In this document: in pieces, positions 1 through 9,088 of the stretch
Position numbering within the stretch: position 1 is the stretch's first letter
How the letters are laid out: every line of letters starts with the position of its first letter
DNA from: Nemertoderma westbladi
Lineage: Eukaryota; Xenacoelomorpha; Nemertodermatida; Nemertodermatidae
Assembly (NCBI GenBank): GCA_032718475.1
Contig: JAUCBJ010001614.1
Span: 1 to 49,068, forward strand
DNA: 49,068 bases
Direction: 5' to 3'
Notes under the pieces: model-generated
Told to the model about the DNA's origin: nothing
Seen by the model: the letters and a program-made list of their open reading frames with translations, nothing else
Database searches by the model: none
Position numbers and translations under genes: made by a program

Positions 1-519
1 CCATAAAGTTAAGCCGATAAGCAATATTGGGGGCCACGAGATTGGGTAATCAACCAACTCGTGCCACCCCAATAAAATGGGAAGGAGAAACACAATGAGG
101 GTCAGGGGCCAAACCCCTAACCCAGAGAGAACAGGTGGAGTGAACGGAAACACTCCAAAGGGCGCCAACAAGGGTATCAACCAATCAGAGGGGGGAAAGG
201 CATCGATTAGGTAGAGTAACAAGGCCAACCGTGCAATATAGCCACTTGGCAGTAATCATTTCAGTTCAGTTATCTCAGTATCATATTGGTGCTAGTTAGG
301 TTAGTTAGTTTAGCTAGGGAAGGACCGGGACTTTAATTACCGTATCCCGCCTTCTGTATACGACAACATTATTCATATACCTATATCTATATACCCTATA
401 TCTATATCAGTTATTATATACGACGAACGACACGAACTCCTTTCACCTTTCATACACACGGCGGGGACGCGTGAACTAAACAACCGGATAAACCGGGATC
501 CTTCCTGGATCCCGTCACA
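1..519 (+). repeat. 5' LTR, truncated by the window edge
   Basis: Matches 13563-14081 over its whole visible length with two substitutions and no indel. It ends in TCACA like the 3' LTR. By comparison with the 3' copy, the first 28 bp, which start TGTTAGC, lie left of the window. The TATA-rich stretch at about 375-420 is a possible promoter core, but no start site can be fixed by eye. Confidence 0.95.
494..514 (+). other. LTR-terminal hairpin
   Basis: A perfect inverted repeat, CGGGATCC - 5 nt - GGATCCCG, ends five bases before the LTR terminus (TCACA). The 3' LTR has the same structure. The relic LTR near 23 kb keeps the pairing with changed bases (CGGGATTC / GAATCCCG), which suggests that the fold, not only the sequence, is maintained. 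Confidence 0.7.
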
Positions 520-582
520 GTAATTAAACTCAAAGCTGCCGCCCTAGCTAGCTAAACTACCAGCCACCAATCACCAAGCGAG
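520..582 (+). other. BEL leader and putative primer-binding region
   Basis: Short leader between the LTR end and the first gag ATG. It starts GTAATTAAACTCAAAG. A primer-binding site is expected directly after the LTR, but I do not recognise the matching tRNA 3' end. Confidence 0.4.
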
Positions 583-2271
583 ATGAGCCAGTCGGGAGAG
601 ACAACGCCGACGCGGACCCCGGACGAAGAATTAACGATCCGCGAGGCCGCAACCAGGCGGTACAGGCCCACAACGCCGGACCCATCGGTAACGGGTCATC
701 CGGCAGTCCAGGATGAGGGGGGCCGCCTGGAACCCGAGGTCGAGCCAAGAGAAGGAGAGAGCGAGACGGAGGGAGACGGAGACGAGTCGACACGAGACGT
801 GGGTCGACGTACCGATGTCGCCGGCCAGCCACAGGCCGAGGGCGACGAGCGGCCCACCGAAACGGCGACGGTGGGGCCGACGGTACGACGCCGGACCCGA
901 AGAGACGGAGGAGATGTCGGTACCGATGTCGCCGGCCAGCCACAGGCCGAGAGCGACGAGCGGCCCACCGAAACGGCGACGGTGGGGCCGACGGTACGAC
1001 GCCGGACCCGGAGAGACGGACGAGAGGTCGGCGACGAGGACGTCGGGGTTTCTGATCGACTTCGACGGGCCTACAACGCGACCCGGAGACTATTAGAGGA
1101 GGCCAGAGGAGGGGCGACGATAGACAAGGTAAAACTAAAGAGAAGACTAGGTGAGTCGAATAGACACTTTTATTATCTAATGCGCTTCGGGCAAAGAGGA
1201 CTGGCCGAGGAGAGAGCGAGAGGGGTTGCCGAGGAACTGTATGACTTATGGCGGTATAGGGGTATAGAACCTAGCGTAGTGTACGTAGGGCCGTACTTAG
1301 TCGATGCCCGGGGAGTAAAATTAGTGGGTTGGGAGAGACCTGAGGAGGACGAATCCGAGGTTAACCCCGAGGATTCAGCCTCGTCGGTCGGAGGAAGTTC
1401 CGGGAGGCGGGGGAAGGTTAGTAGGACGGGGAGGCGGAGGGAATCCGTTACAACCGATAAGTCTGCTACATCCTCCGTGAAAGAAAGACGGGTGAGAGAT
1501 ATAAATGCCGCGTACCGTCTCGATTTAATAGAGCAAGGTCAAAGGGAAGTAGGTAGACGGTTAGAGGAGGGGAGAGTGCTGCTAGAGAGGGAAATGGCGT
1601 TGATTAAGGAAACCGGAGAGAGGGCCGAAAGGGCCGCGAGAAGCCTTAGGGAGTGTGAGGAAGTAGGGAGGAAGGAACAAGAAGAGCGCGAGGAGAGAGA
1701 GAAAAACGAGCGCAAAGAGCGTGAGGCGGAACGTAGGGAGCGCGAGGCGAGAGAGAAAACTGAGCGCAAAGAGCGTGAGGCGGAACGTAGGGAACGCGAG
1801 GTGAGAGAGAAAAATGAGCGCGAAGAGCGTGAGGCGGAACGTAGGGAACGTGAGGCGAAAGAGGAAAACGAGTGCAGAGAGCGCGAGGAGAGGAGGGAAA
1901 ATGAACGCAGAGAGCGCGAGGAGAGGGAGGAAAACGAACGCAGGGAGCGTGAGGCGAGACGAAGGGAGGGGGCTAGAAGAGAGTTGGAATTGGCCGAACG
2001 GGACGCACGGGAGTGTAAAGAGAGGATGGCAAGGAAGGAGTGTGAGCAAAAGGAACTAGAGAAACGTCAAGGTGAGCTTACAGGGTACAAAGCTGTACAT
2101 ACGCGCGAACGGGAATTGGCGCGAGTAGGGGCGTCTGAGAGTGGGACTAGCTCGAGTATTTTCGAGGAGCCAGGGGCCGTGGATACATTTATTAATATCC
2201 CACTTACAGGGACCGCACGACAGACCCAAGACTGGTGTGACCATACGGGCGGGGGGGGGGGGGGGGGGTAA
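583..2271 (+). CDS. BEL Gag N-terminal region (charged coiled-coil ORF)
   Basis: First ORF after the leader; its ATG at 583 is the first one downstream of the LTR. The 562-residue product is strongly charged. Residues about 75-150 hold a tandem 37-residue repeat; a middle segment (about 160-240) is less biased; residues about 365-480 are almost pure Glu/Arg/Lys heptad-like sequence, predicted to be a long single helix or coiled coil. The frame runs into an 18-G tract and stops directly after it at 2269-2271, while the next frame stays open. The N-terminal part matches no domain I know; position alone makes it the start of the Gag precursor. Long low-complexity N-terminal extensions are unusual for BEL Gag. 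The break at the G tract may be a real indel, slippage or a sequencing error. Confidence 0.7.
   Translation: MSQSGETTPTRTPDEELTIREAATRRYRPTTPDPSVTGHPAVQDEGGRLEPEVEPREGESETEGDGDESTRDVGRRTDVAGQPQAEGDERPTETATVGPTVRRRTRRDGGDVGTDVAGQPQAESDERPTETATVGPTVRRRTRRDGREVGDEDVGVSDRLRRAYNATRRLLEEARGGATIDKVKLKRRLGESNRHFYYLMRFGQRGLAEERARGVAEELYDLWRYRGIEPSVVYVGPYLVDARGVKLVGWERPEEDESEVNPEDSASSVGGSSGRRGKVSRTGRRRESVTTDKSATSSVKERRVRDINAAYRLDLIEQGQREVGRRLEEGRVLLEREMALIKETGERAERAARSLRECEEVGRKEQEEREEREKNERKEREAERREREAREKTERKEREAERREREVREKNEREEREAERREREAKEENECREREERRENERREREEREENERREREARRREGARRELELAERDARECKERMARKECEQKELEKRQGELTGYKAVHTRERELARVGASESGTSSSIFEEPGAVDTFINIPLTGTARQTQDWCDHTGGGGGGG
811..1032 (+). repeat. 111-bp tandem duplication in gag
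   Basis: Two head-to-tail copies (811-921 and 922-1032), each starting ACCGATGTCGCCGGCCAGCC, with only a few mismatches. The period is a multiple of three, so 37 residues are duplicated in frame. Confidence 0.85.
1684..1960 (+). repeat. 54-bp coding minisatellite (Glu/Arg repeat)
   Basis: Degenerate tandem copies of an 18-residue unit rich in the motif EREAERRER. In-frame expansion of a charged helix inside the Gag ORF. Confidence 0.75.
2251..2268 (+). repeat. G18 tract at a reading-frame switch
   Basis: Eighteen consecutive G. Frame 1 (from 583) stops immediately after it at TAA 2269-2271; frame 2 stays open to 2959. Confidence 0.9.
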
Positions 2272-2959
2272 TAATAATGCTATAGTAGACATCGTTAATA
2301 TTAATAGTACCGTATGGGATAACTCTAACCAAACCTTTATTGCAGCGAATAATGCTTTACCTAGTAGCAGTAATTTAAATTTAAGTACAAATAATAATTT
2401 CAATTTGAACGTGCAAAATAATTCAAATAATTTAAATAATGATCCAAGTCCGAATTTACAAAATAATTCAAATGATTTTGTTTCAAACGAACAAATTAAT
2501 TCCGTTTCCAATATGGGTGCTATTAACATGAACACGTTGGGCGTGTATGGCCAGGCAGACGGGGGCCTGGTAGGCCGTACAATTGGTAGGTCAGAAGTGG
2601 CGGGATTGAGCCAACCCAGAGAGGGCCTGGTAGGCCACGTAGTTGATAGGCAGGGAGCGGCTGGGTTGGACAGACCCAGCGAGGGCCTGGTAGGCAACGT
2701 AGTTGGTAGGCAGGGAGTAGAGGGCCTGGTAGGCCACGCAATAGCAGAGGGGGAGGCGGGGGTGAATAGACCCGACCGCGGTAGGGTTGATGTGTCGACT
2801 AGAGAGGGATATAGTAGCGGGGTGAGGGATAGCGAAGTTAGATGTGGCGAGTGGGGGGGGCTACAGGGGCCCCACAACAGCGAGTTAGCGGCGAAAGGGG
2901 GGGGGGGCAGGGAGTGCTCCACAGCCGTCAGCGGACAATGCGCGGGCCGAAATAGGTAA
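2269..2959 (+). CDS. BEL Gag region, Asn-rich segment in frame 2
   Basis: Open continuation of the gag region after the G18 tract, in the +1 frame relative to 583-2271. It has no ATG of its own in the real coding part; an ATG at 2141 lies in a segment where frame 1 codes. The product is first very rich in Asn (about 2270-2520), then contains a 20-residue Gly/Val/Arg repeat with the core EGLVG (2561-2740), and ends at TAA 2957-2959. A further 11-G tract at 2897-2907 lies before the end, where frame 0 opens. No recognised domain. Composition and position suggest a disordered part of Gag rather than a separate protein. Confidence 0.45.
2561..2740 (+). repeat. 60-bp tandem repeat in gag
   Basis: Copies start at 2561, 2621 and 2681 with the shared core GGGCCTGGTAGGC, followed by a shortened copy near 2720. 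The period of 60 keeps the frame. Confidence 0.8.
2897..2907 (+). repeat. G11 tract at a reading-frame switch
   Basis: Eleven G where the frame-2 segment (ending 2959) overlaps the frame-0 segment (open from 2889). Second of three G tracts in gag that coincide with frame changes. Confidence 0.8.
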
Positions 2960-2975
2960 ACCACAACATCCGGCG

Positions 2976-3830
2976 ATGGAGAGTAATAGGGGGATTGCGA
3001 GTATCCCCAGCGGCGTGCGACCGAGCAGAGAGAGACAGGTTGACGTCGCGAGAGGGCGGACGAAACGTCGAGCCCGATCAGAAGAGGGAAGAAGAACAGT
3101 GGGGTTTAACCGGGAGGTCGACGAGAGATCTCACGAGCGGGAATACTACACTGGAGGGAGAGGAAGAGAAGACAGTAGTAAAAGTATCGCCGCGAACGAT
3201 AGAAGAGCGAGGACGGATAGCGAGCCGTCGGTAGTCGAGATGAGAACGGAGAGTCAGTGGGGTCGGACTCCGGGAGATTGCCGTCGCCCCGGAGAGATGC
3301 GACCTGGTGAGGTGCATTATGCGCCGATGGAGGGGTACGCGATGTACCGGTACGAGGACGAGAACAGTAGAGAGGGAGGTCGAAGAGAAACTTTCCGACG
3401 GAATGTACCTACCGATCGAGAATACGGTAGCCGCGGGGAGGATTATTCGAGAAGAATAAACTTCGATCCCGAGCGACACATGCAGACTGTAGGACATACT
3501 GTAGGCCTTACTGCACATACCATAGGCCATACTGAGAGAAGCAATGTAGGCGATAGGATAGCGCGGACAACGGGATTAAACCCGGAAGTCGCGGAATACA
3601 TACCGACGGGTAGGCCAGAAGCTGATAGGCCTATACCGGTACCAGTACAGCAGTATGACTACAGCATGCAGGGACATAACATATACCCAGGGGAGGGGGG
3701 AATTATTGCGGATAGGTGTATGGGCCCCAACATATTAACATCAACCCCAGTACCAAACATACCGGTGGGGGGGGGGGGGGGGGACAGGGTGACATTCCCC
3801 CATCACAATATCAACAATATACCCCGATAG
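2976..3830 (+). CDS. BEL Gag region, Arg/Glu-rich segment in frame 0
   Basis: ORF of 284 residues starting at ATG 2976; the frame is already open from 2889, so the ATG need not be used. The product is rich in Arg, Glu, Gly and Tyr and includes a short repeat around the triplet HTI/HTV (about 3480-3535). It crosses a G17 tract at 3767-3783 and stops at TAG 3828-3830. Beyond this amber codon the same frame stays open to 4199 and encodes the DUF1759-like part of Gag. No recognised domain in this segment. It is likely part of the Gag precursor or of a decayed form of it. Confidence 0.45.
   Translation: MESNRGIASIPSGVRPSRERQVDVARGRTKRRARSEEGRRTVGFNREVDERSHEREYYTGGRGREDSSKSIAANDRRARTDSEPSVVEMRTESQWGRTPGDCRRPGEMRPGEVHYAPMEGYAMYRYEDENSREGGRRETFRRNVPTDREYGSRGEDYSRRINFDPERHMQTVGHTVGLTAHTIGHTERSNVGDRIARTTGLNPEVAEYIPTGRPEADRPIPVPVQQYDYSMQGHNIYPGEGGIIADRCMGPNILTSTPVPNIPVGGGGGDRVTFPHHNINNIPR
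3767..3783 (+). repeat. G17 tract at a reading-frame switch
   Basis: Seventeen G. After it frame 0 reaches a TAG within 45 nt, while frame 2 is open to 3925. Confidence 0.9.
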
Positions 3831-3925
3831 GAGCAAGAACAACGAGACCCTTGGATGAAAATAGGTCGTGTGACACGACCGCTACCCCCGATGACATACC
3901 CAAGTCAAAGAAGATCAAGAAATAG
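3785..3925 (+). pseudogene. short Gag segment in frame 2 after the G17 tract
   Basis: Open in frame 2 with ordinary-looking composition (Gln/Pro/Thr-rich, ending in a Lys-rich stretch) until TAG 3923-3925. It overlaps the frame-0 segment that carries the DUF1759-like domain. If it is really translated, a further shift back to frame 0 is needed near 3900-3925. It could equally be a by-product of the altered frame. Confidence 0.3.
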
Positions 3926-4199
3926 GACGGACGAACCGCACCAGACAGGAGAAACTATACAGCATCCATCGAACCCATTGGAAGTGCAGGCGATGGGGAT
4001 GGCCACGTTGATCGATGCGTTGAAAACGAGGATCGAGTTACCACCCATGGAACCATTCAAATTCGATGGGAGTAGGCCGGAAGAATATCTACAGTTTCGG
4101 CGCATGTATAGTAACGAAATACTAACAAAAAACTTGACGCAGGCGGAGTGCCTAAAGTATCTGCAATATACACGGGAGGCCCAGCATACGATATCGTGA
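3831..4199 (+). CDS. BEL Gag, first half of the DUF1759-like domain
   Basis: Frame 0 continues after the TAG at 3828; the first ATG is at 3855. From about 4020 the product reads like the start of the BEL Gag domain (DUF1759): a leucine/proline lead-in, then FKFDG, EEYLQF and an ECLKYL helix. It ends out of frame at 4197-4199, because the second half of the same domain lies in frame 2 from about 4165. The break sits inside the domain, in the A/T-rich stretch 4160-4175, and needs a shift of one base. Unlike the upstream breaks it is not at a G tract, so a genuine inactivating indel is the simplest reading. Confidence 0.65.
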   Translation, partial: EQEQRDPWMKIGRVTRPLPPMTYPSQRRSRNRTDEPHQTGETIQHPSNPLEVQAMGMATLIDALKTRIELPPMEPFKFDGSRPEEYLQFRRMYSNEILTKNLTQAECLKYLQYTREAQHTIS

Positions 4200-4777
4200 G
4201 GCAATATCAAGGAATAGAGGGCGGCTTCACGACAGCGTGGCGGGCACTGGACAGGGAATACGGGCACCCGGCCAAGATCATCAGACAGACACTGAGAGGC
4301 ATAACATCGGGTGGCCTACAGGATAATCCTGTTAGCATTAAGACGTTCGCTAACAAAGTCGAAAAGGCGCTAATCGTGCTGAAGACGCTAGACGCGCCAT
4401 ACGAGCTCAACGCGTCCAATAACATCACCACGATAGCACAGGCACTACCGAACTGGCTGCGCAACAAGTGGAGGAAGATCGCTTTATCCACTCGAGACGA
4501 GAAGGGTGTGGAACCGGGTTTAGAAGAAATGTCAAGCTTCTTAAACTACGAGGCTGAACTAATAACTGACCCAGTCTATAGCGAAGATAGCCTGGGAAAG
4601 GGACCGAAGACGGATTACCATAGACCGAAACCAGAGCACAATACATCAAACGCATTACCGAGGCTCAGGCAATCATTGCCATATGCAGCGACGCAGGGGA
4701 CTGCAAGTCCACAGCTAGCCGAAGATAAGACAACACCATGGAACGGACAGGGGAATAATAACAACATAAATAAATAA
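4151..4777 (+). CDS. BEL Gag, second half of the DUF1759-like domain
   Basis: Frame 2 encodes the remainder of the Gag core: GGPAYDIV, the AWRALDREYG helix, the FANKVEKAL segment and a WLRNKWRK motif, all typical of the BEL Gag domain. It ends at TAA 4775-4777. The same frame remains open beyond this stop through 4778-4927 into pol, so Gag and Pol are separated by one ochre codon only. In most BEL elements gag and pol form one continuous ORF. Read-through, or a recent nonsense mutation, are the two options. Confidence 0.75.
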   Translation, partial: PKVSAIYTGGPAYDIVRQYQGIEGGFTTAWRALDREYGHPAKIIRQTLRGITSGGLQDNPVSIKTFANKVEKALIVLKTLDAPYELNASNNITTIAQALPNWLRNKWRKIALSTRDEKGVEPGLEEMSSFLNYEAELITDPVYSEDSLGKGPKTDYHRPKPEHNTSNALPRLRQSLPYAATQGTASPQLAEDKTTPWNGQGNNNNINK

Positions 4778-4927
4778 AACCCCAGTACGTCCAGTAGGAC
4801 GAATCCAAACAATAAGAATAGTAGGGACTTTGGTACAAACGCAGCTGCGATACGCAATGCACTGTATAAAGAGGGCTACGACCCAAAGAGCAAATGCCAG
4901 CTACACGCAAATGCGCTTCATCAAACC

Positions 4928-7900
4928 ATGAACTGCAGGTACTGGCAGGCGCTACCTAGGCAAGATCAGATAGATTATGCGTTGAGCAACAATATCTGCT
5001 CGCGATGTGTAATGAGTGGACATAGAGCAAGGGAGTGCAAGGAGAAGCCGGTAAAGTTTGGTCAGAGGAGAGGCCAGACGATGGCGACGAGCACAGTAGG
5101 GGCAAAGAAGAGAGGAACGGTGTTACTTGGAGTAGTACCCGTGCGAGTGATTGGGGAGGGTAATCGATCAGTAACAACACTAATGCTGGTTGATAGTGGA
5201 GCTGCCTTCACATTAGTCGAGGAATGGGTGGCCGAAGAGATAGGATTGAGAACAAGGCCAAGCAGAATGGCAGTAACAACCATCTCTAGCAAAGATGAGA
5301 TCCTGGAGATGAGAACAGGACGGTGCGCAATTGCAGCGGTGGCACCGGGATGCGACTATGGGGCAACCATCGACCCCATCCAAGTGATAGAGTCAATTAA
5401 TATCAATACCAGGCGGCCAACCAACATCGAGGTCGAGCAATATAAATTCCTGGACGACATTGACTTCTCAATCCCAGATGTGGACGTTAGGAAGGTATCC
5501 ATCATAGTAGGAATGGATTGCCCAACGGCCCACGAAAGAATGCAAACGGTCTTCGGCGAAGACAAGCAGTGTGACCCGGTGGCGATATTAACACCATTCG
5601 GGTGGACGCTGAGTGGCCCAATCAAGAGTAAGATACCATTTAGGATGTCGGAGACATCAGGATGCATGTCCGCGGGAACAATGCAGGAAATGGGTGATGA
5701 GGGAGCAGAGGAGCAGCTTAAAAGACTGCTCAGGCAAGATTTCGAGGGACTAAAAGAGACCGGGGTCGGGACCTCGGTAGAAGACAAGCAGGCTTTACAA
5801 AGCGTGGAGGAATCGATGACATGCAATGAGGGGCGGTATACTATAGGAATGGTATGGAAACTACCGAAGATACCGCTGCCCGATAATAGAGGGATGGTAC
5901 TCACGAGACTCCGCAAGCTGAAACAAACACTAAAACGGAGCCCCGAGAAGAATGAGTACATCCACAGAACGATTAAGAAGTACGTCGAGAAAGGATGGGC
6001 AGTGGAGTTACCGGTCGACGAGCCGAACACGGACAGGACATATTACCTGCCACTCCACGTGGCTTTAGACCCAAAGAAAGGTAAACTACGGATGGTAGTC
6101 GACGCATCGGCAAAGACCGACGGAAAATGCTTAAACGACTACCTGTTAGAAGGCCCAAACATATACAACTCGGGCATAGAGGTCCTACTTAGATTTAGGA
6201 ATGGGAAACACGCCTTCACGTGTGACATAGAAGGCATGTTCAACCAAGTCCGTGTAACGGAGGAAGATAGCGACAGTCAGCGCTTCTTATGGTATAACGG
6301 CGAGGAAGAACCGTCGATAATACCGGCATATAAGATGGTAGTACAAAACATGGGGGCCAAGTCGTCTTCATTTACGACGACTATGGCAGTGAGAGACACA
6401 GTGAAGGGGAAGGAAGATAGATACAGCACTAGGGCCGTCGATATGATTCAACGCGGCTTCTACGTAGACGACGGAATGGAGTCTGGAAATATGGTTAAGG
6501 AGATACTGGACACGGGGCGCGAGGTTCGCGACATCCTAAAAGGATCCGGCTTTAACCTGACCAAATTCCAATCCAGTTCGGAAGAATTTATCAAGGCAAT
6601 AGAGGACAGGAGGCCAGAATCGACCATGGATAATCCCACAACCGCCAAAGGGCAGGACATGGCGATTAAGAGAACAGAATCTCAACAGAAGGCATTGGGA
6701 ATCGTGTGGAACAGAGAGACAGACGAACTGAAGTATCAGCTGAGCCAGGAGGGCGCAGACATCCACACGAAGAGGGGCTATGTATCGTATATAGCAAGGA
6801 TATACGATCCCCTAGGCCTAGCATCCCCATTATTAGTCACGGGGAAACAGATACTCAAGAGAGTATACAAATTGAAGGATGAGTGGGACGTAGAGGTACC
6901 AGAGGAAATCAAGAAACAATGGAGTAAGTGGACAGGAGACTTGGAGAAGATGGGAACATACAACATGCCACGAGTGTATTTCCTGGATGGGAACATGACG
7001 AACCTGGACCTGCACATGTTCTCCAATGCGTCGTTGGAGGCGTACGGAGCGGCACTCTACTTAGTGCAACGAGAGGGGGCTCATAAGCCCAGACTAGCCT
7101 TTAGCAAAGCGAAGTCAACGCTGTCAGATTCAGCATCAGTTCCCAAATTAGAATTGACAGCTGCGAGACTAGGAGTTAGAGCCACAGCCTACCTAGTGGA
7201 TACTATTCCCAACATAGTGGAGACACACTACTGGACGGACTCCATGGTAGTACTTGGTTGGCTACATAACGAAAGGACGAGATACCCAATATTTGTCGCA
7301 AATAGAGTGGACGAAATAAGGGCGACCACAGAACTGGAAAGGTGGCACTACTGCCCAACGGACGAGAACCCAGCGGACTTGTTGTCGAGGGGCGTGGTAC
7401 GCCACACTTTCTTGAAGAAGGAAGTATTGTGGCAACATGGGCCACAATTTCTGAGCGATAAGGAGGCCTGGCCGCCGATGAGAAAGGTGGACCCGGGCTC
7501 AGAAGTGGTGTCAGAGGGAGAAGAGGGAGATTCAGAGGGAGAAGAGATATACTCCCAGATGGTGAGGGAGATTAGGGACGTGCAACCAAAATCAGAAGAA
7601 CTGTGCGGTAACCCGACGGATAAACTCCTCAGCTACAGTTCTAGTTGGTATAAGACCAAGAAACTAGTGGCGTACTGGAGAGCCTTCGGGAATTTCCTCG
7701 CGGGAGTTGGCAGAGACAAGAAGATCAGGACATCCATAGATCTGGAAGGAGCGGCAAAGGCAATCATCCGCTATGAACAACAGAAGAACTACGGCGACGA
7801 GGTAGAACGTGTCGGTAACCAACAACACCTCCGACGGGACAGCGAGCTGATCACGCTGTCGCCACAACTTAATGACGACGGGATTCTAGTAATGAACTCT

Positions 7901-9088
7901 AGGGTGGGATACAACAACAGCATAATCGTACCACCGAAACCCATCATCATTCCAACAGGATCGCCAATAGTTCACCAGATTATCTGGGACTCCCACAAGT
8001 CGATATTGCACGGGGGCACCAACCGAACCCTCACCGAGATAAGGAGGACCTTTTGGGTCAAACAGTTGAGGAAGAAGGTAAAAGCGGTGGTGGGGCAGTG
8101 CCAGACCTGCCGACGAGCGAAGAAGGAGCGAGCCATACAAGAGATGGCGCCACTACCAGCGAGTAGGGTAAGACAGCACGACCTGCCATTTACGCATTGC
8201 GGTGTGGACATGTTCGGGCCGATAAAGATCAAGGTGATGCGGCACACGGAGAAACGCTACGGTATCATCTTCGTATGTAACAACACGCGGGCGGTAGGGA
8301 TAGAACTCGCCCAAGATGCAACCGCATCAGCATTCATTAATGCCTTAGAAAGGTTCAGGGACCGCAAAGGTGGGACGATCGCAGTGATATACAGCGACAA
8401 CGGGACCAACTTTGTGGGCGCAGAGAATGAGATGGCAGAGGCCTTGGACATCCTGGAAGGAGAAGAAGTCAGGGCAGCCATGAGACGACGACAAGTAAAG
8501 TGGGAGAGAAGGACACCGTATGCACCACATACGCTAGGGTGCGTCGAGAGACTGGTGGGCAGTTCAAAGCGTCTTATGACGAAGCTAATGAACACCCACA
8601 TGGTCACTGAGGACGTCTTACGGACAGTGCTTGCGAAGTGCGAGGGGATCATTAATAGCAGACCGCTATACCCGGAGAATGATGACCCTGAGTCATTAGA
8701 CGTGCTGACGCCTAGCCATTTCCTGATGGAAAGGCCAGCGACCATCGATATGCGGGGTGTAGACCCAGATGACATACACTCCCGCCAAAGTTGGAAAGCC
8801 GCTAAAGCAATAAGCGCAGAGTATTGGAGGAGGTGGGTAGAGGAATACCTACCCACACTCCATAAAAGGAGTAAGTGGAGGAAGCCAAATAGGGAGTTAA
8901 GAGAGGGAGATCTCGTAATCGTTACGGATGATACTATCATCAACAACCAGTGGCGGTTGGCGAGAGTTGTAGGCACTTACTCCGACGAGGACGGAAGAGT
9001 CCGATCGGTAGAAGTGCGGATACGTGGTAAGATAGGTGCGAAGGACAGAAAAACCTACAGGAGAGCAGTAGGAAATGCTGTCTGTTAG
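4928..9088 (+). CDS. pol: BEL Pol polyprotein (protease, RT, RNase H, integrase)
   Basis: 1386 residues from the ATG at 4928; the frame is open from 4778 and its first 50 codons also look coding. In order: a CCHC knuckle (residues 24-37); aspartic protease with DSG at 89-91; reverse transcriptase with catalytic D433 and YVDD at 512-515; RNase H with E742, D771 and D817 but Asn at residue 700 where the family has Asp (FSNAS instead of FSDAS); integrase with an HHCC zinc region (about 1015-1065) and D1094, D1157, E1207; then a DUF5641-like C-terminal domain with KWRKPN. The polyprotein would make cDNA in a Gag particle and insert it into chromosomes. The ORF is uninterrupted, in contrast to gag. 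The D-to-N change may disable RNase H, without which cDNA synthesis normally fails. Confidence 0.97.
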   Translation: MNCRYWQALPRQDQIDYALSNNICSRCVMSGHRARECKEKPVKFGQRRGQTMATSTVGAKKRGTVLLGVVPVRVIGEGNRSVTTLMLVDSGAAFTLVEEWVAEEIGLRTRPSRMAVTTISSKDEILEMRTGRCAIAAVAPGCDYGATIDPIQVIESININTRRPTNIEVEQYKFLDDIDFSIPDVDVRKVSIIVGMDCPTAHERMQTVFGEDKQCDPVAILTPFGWTLSGPIKSKIPFRMSETSGCMSAGTMQEMGDEGAEEQLKRLLRQDFEGLKETGVGTSVEDKQALQSVEESMTCNEGRYTIGMVWKLPKIPLPDNRGMVLTRLRKLKQTLKRSPEKNEYIHRTIKKYVEKGWAVELPVDEPNTDRTYYLPLHVALDPKKGKLRMVVDASAKTDGKCLNDYLLEGPNIYNSGIEVLLRFRNGKHAFTCDIEGMFNQVRVTEEDSDSQRFLWYNGEEEPSIIPAYKMVVQNMGAKSSSFTTTMAVRDTVKGKEDRYSTRAVDMIQRGFYVDDGMESGNMVKEILDTGREVRDILKGSGFNLTKFQSSSEEFIKAIEDRRPESTMDNPTTAKGQDMAIKRTESQQKALGIVWNRETDELKYQLSQEGADIHTKRGYVSYIARIYDPLGLASPLLVTGKQILKRVYKLKDEWDVEVPEEIKKQWSKWTGDLEKMGTYNMPRVYFLDGNMTNLDLHMFSNASLEAYGAALYLVQREGAHKPRLAFSKAKSTLSDSASVPKLELTAARLGVRATAYLVDTIPNIVETHYWTDSMVVLGWLHNERTRYPIFVANRVDEIRATTELERWHYCPTDENPADLLSRGVVRHTFLKKEVLWQHGPQFLSDKEAWPPMRKVDPGSEVVSEGEEGDSEGEEIYSQMVREIRDVQPKSEELCGNPTDKLLSYSSSWYKTKKLVAYWRAFGNFLAGVGRDKKIRTSIDLEGAAKAIIRYEQQKNYGDEVERVGNQQHLRRDSELITLSPQLNDDGILVMNSRVGYNNSIIVPPKPIIIPTGSPIVHQIIWDSHKSILHGGTNRTLTEIRRTFWVKQLRKKVKAVVGQCQTCRRAKKERAIQEMAPLPASRVRQHDLPFTHCGVDMFGPIKIKVMRHTEKRYGIIFVCNNTRAVGIELAQDATASAFINALERFRDRKGGTIAVIYSDNGTNFVGAENEMAEALDILEGEEVRAAMRRRQVKWERRTPYAPHTLGCVERLVGSSKRLMTKLMNTHMVTEDVLRTVLAKCEGIINSRPLYPENDDPESLDVLTPSHFLMERPATIDMRGVDPDDIHSRQSWKAAKAISAEYWRRWVEEYLPTLHKRSKWRKPNRELREGDLVIVTDDTIINNQWRLARVVGTYSDEDGRVRSVEVRIRGKIGAKDRKTYRRAVGNAVC

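Noticed and set aside
557-943. Minus-strand ORFs over gag (also 1582-2049 and 2056-2964)
   Set aside because: Shadows of GC-rich and repetitive gag codons; low-complexity products.
8257-8976. 239-codon minus-strand ORF over pol
   Set aside because: Overlaps the integrase coding region, whose motifs are clear on the plus strand.
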